Origin: Lutjanus erythropterus
Taxonomy: Eukaryota > Chordata > Actinopteri > Lutjaniformes > Lutjanidae
DNA: 64,000 bases
Reading direction: 5' to 3'
NCBI GenBank assembly: GCA_020091685.1
Contig: CM034608.1
Location: 11,861,046-11,925,045 of the forward strand
A program made the position numbers and the translations under genes. This document shows positions 56,791 to 64,000 of the stretch, one piece after another. Each line of letters opens with the position of its first letter. The first letter of the stretch is position 1. The notes under the pieces were generated by a model. The model saw only the letters and a program-made list of their open reading frames with translations, had not been told where the DNA came from and did no database searches.

Positions 56791-57637
56791 TGCCTGTCTA
56801 TGTGTGGAGTGGAAGGGGTTAGTGTGCCGTTGAGTTTGTATGTTTAGTGGAAGGATTGACTGCTGGTACTTTGTTTGTGGATAAGAAAAGATAAGAAAAG
56901 ATAAATCATTTATCCAGCTCAACAGGTAAATTTGCATTGTAAGAATGAAACAGAGATGAGGAGAAACAGATGAAAGAACAAGTTTGGCCTTCTGAGCTCC
57001 GGTAGCAGAATATATTAAATCCTTTAAATCTATAATATACTTCACATAGGAGTGTCTTGTTCGCAGTGACACACATACAGGGTCCCTCATTGTGACATGC
57101 TGCTCATTGTGGCATGACAGGGCGTGTGCATGTGTGAATACATATCTGTCTATGTACAGTATGTGCCTACGTATGTGTGCGCACGGGTCCATGTGAGGGA
57201 GAGATAATGAGATCTTGTTCAGCTGAGGCCTGGTCTTGATCCCCAGAAGCCCTGGACTCATTTCAGTGAAAACCTCTGAACAGAGTGAATATGAGACCCA
57301 ACACCTCTGGCAGAAACACAAACCTGGTCTCATGTAGAGGGATCCAAGCGTACTATGAGCCTGTTATGCACTGTAAACCTATGTAAGTCCAGGATAATAG
57401 CCTTTGTTCTTTTTTTGACATGATTCCTCAATTTCCATTTTTTTTTCCAAGGAATACAATAATCCGCTTTTTATTCCACTTCCTCTTCACTTTATTCAGC
57501 TCAGCTGCTTTCTACAGTCTGCAGAGGTTTTCTTTGTGTCTACAAATAAAGTGTCTTTCTGAGCTGCCCTTTTTTTAATTCAGCCTATGCAGCAGAAAGT
57601 GGTCGAGGAAGAGTGGTTGTTAGATTATTTTACAACT
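56791..57637. other. Intergenic sequence, no gene recognised
   Basis: Contains a short AAGAAAAGAT direct repeat at 56883-56903; no gene or element identified. Confidence 0.3.
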
Positions 57638-57806
57638 TTAAAGGACCAGTGTGTTGGATTTAGTGGCACCAACGGCGAGCTTGCAGAATGCAAACACCTT
57701 GTCTCACTCTCCCCTTCCAAACTTGTCGGAGAACCTACCAAGGCCGAAAAACATGAGGGGTTGTATCCAGAGCCAGTGTTTGGTCAGTCTGTTCAGGGCT
57801 ACTGTA
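57638..57806 (+). repeat. Teleost interspersed repeat, copy 3 of 3 (plus orientation)
   Basis: TTAAAGGACCAGTGTGTTGG, TTTAGTGGCACC, CTTCCAAACTTGTCGGAG, AGAGCCAGTGTTTGGT and GGCTACTGTA occur in order. This is the complement of the 18690 and 49254 copies, and its left terminus is the best preserved of the three. Confidence 0.7.
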
Positions 57807-59150
57807 ATAATATAATACTATAATAATAATTCTGACTATTTAATAGTAAACTATAAAGAGTTACGTTTCAACAGGGGCTAGGTTTTGACTGTAATCAAAT
57901 GGGTTCAAGAATAGTTCAGTTTTACTTTCAGTAGGAAATCGTTTTATCTGCCTCAAAGCCCACTGAGAGAAAAGCATTAAATTGCTGCAAATTCAGCAAA
58001 TGCAGTTCAACCCACTTTGATCAACCTGGATTCTGTTGTCCAGTCATGGACAGGTTAATCTATTCACCTATACAACATTAACACTGGCATGCCATGCACA
58101 CAGATAATGTCCATATTAAAATACTGGTTCAATAAAGATGTTTTGCAGTGACTCAGTAATGTGACAAAGTTTAGATAATTTGTTTGAAAGTTTGTGTGGT
58201 ACCATACTGGCTCCTGGGATATAAAGACGTAAAAGTAAAGATTAATGAATTGAACACATATTGCTCATGTTGTATTAGCTGTTAAAGCTATAATATATAA
58301 TACTATCAGTGCTTATAACACTAGACATATGATATATAGACACACCACATGCTGTAGATTTTGTTGAGCGAGGTACTTGCAACAATGGTCAAACCTGTAA
58401 TTTATTCAAAGTAATGGTGCGTTTCCCACTAGCCACTAGTTGTTATAACACAGAAAACACAGAAGATGTCAAAGAGTTAGGGAGGAATTTGGTGAACTTG
58501 ACTACATGTAAGATTAGATATATTTCCATCAGCAATGGTAGTTATTTAACTTAAACCTAATGCCTTTTATTACTGTTTAAATGTGAGAGAGACCCCTAGC
58601 AGCAGAACATACATATTGTGTTTAATCATTAACATTATGTTTTCTTTCAAAGATTGCTAGCTATGTCACTCTCTCAAATACACCACTTTACATTCAGTTC
58701 TTTTTCTTTTTCACTAGACAACATTTCAAACACTCCAAGGGTGACTGTGTTCAGACCAGCTTTAGCTCTGAATGAAAAAAAAGCAGCGCCTCATTCATTT
58801 CAACGTGACCACTGAGTTGGCACAGCAGGGGTGGCGATGCAGAGAGCTACAGCCATTTGGTTAACCACCAAAAAAGAAGTTGTTGAAAGTTGAAGCTGAC
58901 TACATTTTTGCTGTGTTATCCGGCAATGCACTGCACGCACATTACTGGTAATGTTCAGTACGTTTGGAGTGATAACTTTCTATAGTTGTAAACTCCCATC
59001 TCAGTGGTATTGTCTTTCTTTCCGTCTTTCTTCCTTCCTTCCTTCATTTCTCATTCCTCCCTCACACACCCTCCCTCTCCTCTTCATGCCTGTCAGCTAG
59101 CTTCGCCATGTGAGTTAGCCAAAGCTATCACTGTTCCCTTTTCTATTTGG
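57807..59150. other. Intergenic sequence, no gene recognised
   Basis: AT-rich; a TTCC/TTTC tract lies at 59018-59050. No other feature. Confidence 0.3.
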
Positions 59151-59360
59151 CATTGTTCAAACTAAATGGAAACAAGGTAATTAGCTTGTTACAATTAAAG
59201 CGAGACGAGCGGATGAATTGTAATCACCCGCAATGGAGTTCCTGCTTTCTCCCCTGCAGCCTCCAACAGGCCAGCTGAGCTATCCTCATTTGCATAATTA
59301 AAATATACAAATGATAATGGATTTTGTAGTCAATGTCCAGAGGCTGCAGAGGCAGGGATG
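59151..59360. promoter_or_regulatory. Candidate enhancer with octamer site
   Basis: Unique block containing a consensus octamer ATTTGCAT (59288-59295) that overlaps TAATTA (59295-59300), followed by ACAAATGATAATGG, with CAATTAAAGCG and TGTAATCACC upstream. Overlapping POU and homeodomain sites are typical of neural enhancers. This is the strongest motif cluster in the desert, but conservation is not shown here. Confidence 0.35.
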
Positions 59361-59399
59361 AGAAGAAAATATGAAATCACAATAACAACCACGCTGGCT

Positions 59400-59560
59400 T
59401 CGCCTAGAGGGGAGGGGAGGGACGGGGGAGGAGAAAAGGAAGGAGATGGGAAGAAAAGGAGGATGTGGAGCTACTGGAGAAGATGGAAAGAGAAGGGAGG
59501 ATGTGAAGATAATGGAGGATAAAAAAAAGAGAAAAGAGAAAAGACAGGCTGAACGTCAGG
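59400..59560 (+). repeat. Purine-rich (GA) low-complexity tract
   Basis: About 160 bp dominated by G and A on the + strand, with no repeat unit. Confidence 0.7.
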
Positions 59561-59569
59561 GAGGGCAGA

Positions 59570-59835
59570 ATAAAGGTGGACCAATTACATTTGCAAATAG
59601 CACACGCCCGGCCCTGGCCTGCATTGCCCTCCCTCTAGGGAAGTCTTTTGCCTGATTACATGAAATTGGGATAGAATTAAACATCTAAGAGTTGTCCTAA
59701 GACAAACCGAAATGAAATTAGAACCCGACTTCTTTTTTACCTTGGAGCGCCACAGAGCCGCACGACAGGGAGGGAAGGGGAGACGGAGGGATTTTTGCAA
59801 TTAGGCGAGGGACAATGTCGGTGAAATTAGGCCTC
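59570..59835. promoter_or_regulatory. Candidate conserved noncoding element
   Basis: Unique block flanked by purine- and pyrimidine-rich DNA: ACCAATTACATTTGCAAATA (homeodomain- and C/EBP/POU-like), GCCTGATTACATG, GAATTAAACATC and GCAATTAGGCG. Inference. Confidence 0.32.
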
Positions 59836-61733
59836 AGAGCTGAGTTCTTCCTCCCTCCACTTTTTCTTTTTTTTTTTCTCTCCTGGCTTTCTGTATAGTT
59901 TTTCTCTCTCTTTTTGCCGTCAGAAAGTTCGGAGGCAAAACAGCTGTGATCTCTTGATGCTGATGTGGTAATGGGTTTCAGACACATACACACACAACCC
60001 CGCTATGCCAAAATACATTTACACACGCACACTTGTGCCCTGGTGATTTGGCCTGTATGGCAGCTCAGTGCACAAAGAGTGTGGCACTGGAGCGGTGTGT
60101 GCCGTAAGCGCTGGGCATGGCCCCAAAACAAGAACTGAACAGCTCTCCAGTCACCAAACAAACTTGTTTCCTCTCTACAGTAAAGCTTTGAGGGAGGGGG
60201 TTCTTATGTATTGAGGGGCCTCCTTAAAAACATGAGTGTTCCCTGTCAAAGAAAAGAAAAAAAAATGTTTGCTTAGAGGTTGACAGACATCCTCTCTGCC
60301 TCTCTCCCAATTTAATTCAGCACTTTCTTTTTGTTTTGTAATTTCCATTCACATCCACCTCATGAATACAAAATAAATATTTTAATCAAAACCTTTATTA
60401 CACATTTGTGCTTCCATCACATTCAGTTTGCCCATAGGAATCAGAAATTATATTTAAAATCCTATCAATAATTTCTGGCTGAAGATAAAGATGCATATGA
60501 TACGGGTTTTCCTTCTCATATTATTACCAACAACTTCCAACTTAAATGACACGATATGTTGTTTGTAACTGCCTTTGAAAAAAACTAACATGAGTGAGTG
60601 TTTTCTGATCTGGCAAACACATGTGAGCATTAACAAAAATTATTGATATGACCTGAGCATTAAAGTCCATCCTTGGACAAAATAATTGCTTATCTCTTAA
60701 GAACAACTTTACTTTTGTAGACTGTCAAATTACAGCTGAAGGCATCAGAGAGAAGCTTGTAATGTGTATTTTGAGGTCAGATTACTTGTGTAAAAGTTAT
60801 GCCAATCTTGGAAAGCATCAGCTATCATCATGGCCAAGTCTTCCTCTTCCATGCACCGGTCACTGTTTACAGTCCAATTAGCAACTTGAGACACAAGAAC
60901 TGTGTTGGAGAGTTGGAGGCTAATCTCTATGAACAGATATCTGCATATAAATGCAGATAAATGTAAAAAGCAAATGAAAAAAGCTAAATCATCATCAGGT
61001 GATAGCTGATTCAGACTCCTGCACACGTCAAGTTTTACAAACCCGCACCTGCAATGCTCAGTTACAGAACTGACCTGTTACCTGCAATTATCTTTAAGTC
61101 AAGTCCACACCTGCCTGGAATCGTCTCGCCACTTCCACCCATGATTAAACACACATACAGTCACTCACTTGTGTTCTCAGTTGGTGCAGCACCTCTGCTC
61201 CTAACCCAAAAGCTAATACTTTTTGGCATTTTTTTACACACAGCAAAGCAACTGACAAGATTATTCTCACACAGCCTCTGATCACACCAAATTTCTCACA
61301 AATGTCCAACTTCGCCTTGGATGATGTATTGCACACAATTTGGTGTTTGTCACAGGCTATTTTTTATTTGTATTTTTATGACATCCAATGTAACAGCTAG
61401 CCTACACTGCTGTAGGATCAAACATTGATCACATAGTGATCTGTTTGTGTCGTAGGCTTCTACAATAAAACCAAGATGGCTGATTACACCTGATATTACT
61501 ATATTAGCAGATTTACATATCAAAAATACTTAATTATTTTTATTTCTTATTTTACTTTTATGTTTAGCTGTGTTTTTTTTACCTGGCAGGTACCTGTGGG
61601 TACTCAACCCATTGCAGGACTCTAAGCCAGTGGGCTCTAACACTGGATTTTGGACAATGTATTCCGCCTCTTTTGCTCTCAACACAGACTGTTTACCTGG
61701 ATGCAACCAAAACCCACTCAAAGATGATTGGCC
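59836..61733. other. Intergenic sequence, no gene recognised
   Basis: T-rich and pyrimidine-rich at 59850-59920, otherwise AT-rich unique sequence with no coding or RNA signature. Confidence 0.3.
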
Positions 61734-61845
61734 AGGGGTGCCCCTGTGGCTCAGTTGGTTGCGCCTGTGCCCCATGTGCTGAGGCTATCAGTCCTTGGTT
61801 CTGGCCCCAGTTTGGCCCCAGCCTGCGGTCAAACCACTGGACTAC
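61734..61845 (+). repeat. tRNA-related SINE-like repeat
   Basis: It starts GGGGTGCCCCTGTGGCTCAG, an RNA polymerase III A-box-like segment (TGGCTCAGTTGG). It continues CCCCATGTGCTGAGGCTATC, AGTCCT and CAGCCTGCGGTC, the phrase order of a common teleost tRNA-like repeat. The B-box is degraded and there is no cloverleaf, so it is not a functional tRNA. Confidence 0.65.
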
Positions 61846-62049
61846 AAACGGGAACTAGAATGCATTGGATACCAAAAGACCTTGTCTACAGATTCTGCAT
61901 TCATATGCAGATATCTGTCTACGGAGATTAAAGTTATATCTACCCTAATCTTATCCTGTCCATACTAAGAAACAAGACTACAAGAGATTAAAAAAAAAGA
62001 TTTTGTTTGTGTTTACTGTAAATCCTGGAACAAATTAGCAATGCTGTTG

Positions 62050-64000
62050 ATTTTTTTCTGGTGAGGATAATCTTATTGTCGCTTTCTGTACACTCCCTTT
62101 TTCTTTTTCTCCCTCCATGCATCAGGAATTATTCATGCTGCTGGTCTCTGTGTCTTTGTATGTTTTGTTCTTTCTCCTCTTTTTCCACTTTTTCCCCTCA
62201 TTCACGTCTCTTTGTTTTCCTCCATGATGACTCAAATGCTCATTTGTTGCTCTCTTTCCCTCTTTCAGCTCCCTTTCTCTCCTGCGTTTCATGCTATTCC
62301 CCCGAAAACTGTATTACCAGCATGTGTGCAATGAAATGAAATGTTCATGGTGGTGTTTGACGGTTCCCTCCGTCTCTCTATTTAAATAGTCATTTTCTCT
62401 GTTCTTCACCCCTTTTGTTTTCACTTTCTCCTTTCATTCCCATTGGCACACACTCTTTTCTCCTTTTTCTTCTCTGCTTCCCTTTTCTTTGTGTTCTCCC
62501 TTTTGCTTTTCTCAGAACTTGTTTTCTAGCTCTATACACAAATGTGTCGTTTTACTGTTTAGTCTTTATTACTTACACTTTGTGCTTTTGTTAAGTGTAT
62601 CTTCCTCAGTCTTTATGTGTTTGTATATCACTATATGTTTCCCTGTTTGAACTGACCCCCCTCCTCTCCTCTTTTTTCTGTGCATGTGTGTGTGAGTGAA
62701 AGCAATAACAGTGGCAGAGCTGTAAGTAAATAATGAGGAGTAATCAAAGTTAATGGAACCCAATGGGAGCCACAGCTTCTGTGTGTGGCAATAATCTCAT
62801 TTAGAGAGAGAGGCAGATTTAGTGGATAATTGGGGCCTAAGTACTCAGTGATTCCCCTGCTAACTAACTAACTAACTGAGCTGCCGATGCTCGTTTTGTT
62901 TGCAATCACGCCGACACAGATGGAGCACAAACAAAGGAGAGACGTTCAATGCACTCCCTCGTCTTGGCTCGTCTTCTCCTCGTTCTACTTTCCTTTTCTC
63001 TTCATAGTCTTTCTGATTGTTTTTTATTTATTTTCTTCTCTATCCACTGTTACCAGTTATGCTTTTCTCTTTTCCTTTCCCCATCTTCCATGCTTCTTTC
63101 CTTTCATCGCTTCTCCTTTTCTTTCCCTTTTTCCTGTTGTCTTGTTTCCGTTCCTCTTTCTTTCTCCCCACCTTTGTCTCCTCTCCTTTCTCTCCTTTTA
63201 TCTTGTATGAACTCCATTAATTTCTTCTACTTCTCTTTCTTCTTCCTTTTTCCCCGTCTCCTTTCCTTACCTCCTCTCTACTCCTCAAGTCTCACTGTCC
63301 TCTCTTCTCTTCTCCTTGCCCTTCATCTCACCTCTTCCTTTTCTTTCACTTCCAGTCTTCTCTTTTGCCATTTGTCTTCCTTTTCTATCCACTACCCTAT
63401 TGTTTCCATGTCTTCTCCTCTCCTCTCTTCATCTTTCCTTTCCTTTTATTTTTTCCTGTACCTTCTTTCCTTTCTTTCTTCTACTGTCCACTAATTTATT
63501 TCTTTCCTTTATTATTCTTGCCTCTTCTTTCATTTGTTTTTTTCTCTTTACCTTTCCTTCTTTCTCTCCGTGTATTTCAGATTCAGTTTTTTCCAGTCCT
63601 CCCATTTTTTCTCTCATCTCTTCTCAACTCCCTTGTTTCTCCTCCTCTTTTCTTTCTCCTTCCTTCCTTTCTTCTCCACACATTTCCTTTCCTTTCTTCC
63701 TTTTCATCTCTTTTTGTCTCATTTCATTCTTTCCTCTTCTCCTCACTTTTCAAGTCCATCTTTCTTTCCTCTTCTCTACTTTTACTCGTCTTTTATCCTC
63801 TTCTTTTTTCCTTTCTTTTTAGTTTTTGTCTTTTATTCCCTCCCTATTCTGTTCACTTTTGGTACCTTGTTTTGTTTTCAAGTCTTGTTCTCTCCTTTGC
63901 CCATTTTTCCTCGCATTTGCCCCTTCTTTTCACCTAATCTTTTCTCCTTTTCTTTCATTTTTCTTCTACTTTGTATTTTTCTTTTCTTACCTAATGTTGT
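62050..64000 (+). repeat. Long polypyrimidine (CT-rich) region
   Basis: C plus T dominate the + strand in two blocks, 62050-62690 (moderate) and about 62944-64000 (extreme, with only scattered purines). No fixed repeat unit. Overlapping open frames of 168-190 codons consist almost only of Ser, Phe, Leu and Pro and are composition artefacts. The tract continues beyond the window. Confidence 0.9.
62700..62900. promoter_or_regulatory. Candidate conserved noncoding element
   Basis: Unique block between pyrimidine-rich flanks: AAGTAAATAATGAGGAGTAA, TCAAAGTTAATGG, GGCAATAATCTCATTTAG and GTGGATAATTGGGG. Several TAAT cores; inference. Confidence 0.28.

Noticed and set aside
56710..57333. 207-codon minus-strand open frame
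   Set aside because: It crosses a TG microsatellite that yields a His/Thr run and has no recognisable domain or upstream promoter.
61734..61845. Possible tRNA gene
   Set aside because: The A-box-like segment is present, but the B-box is degraded and the arms do not pair into a cloverleaf; the phrase order matches a teleost SINE-like repeat.
62949..63937. Overlapping open frames of 168-190 codons
   Set aside because: They are composed of Ser/Phe/Leu/Pro because the DNA is nearly all C and T; there are no domains, no splice signals, and several frames are open at once.

Overview
This window looks like nuclear DNA from a ray-finned fish, most likely a percomorph teleost. It is AT-rich and intron-rich with GT-AG splice sites. 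Its interspersed repeats match families I recognise from teleost genomes: Tc1-like and hAT-like remnants, an L2/CR1-clade LINE fragment, and several short repeats that begin or end in stereotyped phrases. Nothing here is prokaryotic. The species assignment is inference; the gene calls rest on exon-by-exon translation with matching splice phases.

Four protein genes fill the first 33 kb. KATNAL2 (+ strand, 35-7662, 16 coding exons, 521 aa) starts at the left edge. It runs tail-to-tail into HDHD2 (- strand, 11912-8530, 7 introns in the gene model, 259 aa, with a noncoding first exon ending at 14042). IER3IP1 (- strand, 18001-16949, 3 exons, 82 aa) and SKOR2 (- strand, 30553-21044, 7 coding exons, 806 aa, with a probable noncoding first exon ending at 32687) follow. 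The order KATNAL2-HDHD2-IER3IP1-SKOR2 is, as I recall, that of human 18q21.1, so this is an ancient syntenic block. All four frames are intact.

From about 33 kb to 64 kb I find no gene. This is the upstream flank of SKOR2, a SKI-family corepressor of developing neurons, and it behaves like a regulatory gene desert. It holds a GC-rich block with a CRE-like palindrome near 37 kb and a dozen short non-repetitive stretches rich in homeodomain, POU or E-box-like words that could be conserved enhancers. Transposon remnants lie between them: a 1.33-kb element with 27-bp terminal inverted repeats, a 313-bp hAT-like MITE with a perfect 8-bp target duplication, two Tc1-like remnants bracketed by inverted copies of another repeat, and a decayed reverse transcriptase lying between two ends of a Tc1-like element. 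The last kilobase is almost pure pyrimidine on the + strand.

The genes do not form a pathway. KATNAL2 is a katanin-like AAA ATPase, HDHD2 a HAD-fold protein, IER3IP1 an ER membrane protein, and SKOR2 a SMAD-linked corepressor. I see no convincing new biological system. The most useful leads are the mobile-element structures, the possible alternative SKOR2 C-terminus, the unannotated GC-rich block at 37 kb, and the candidate enhancers.
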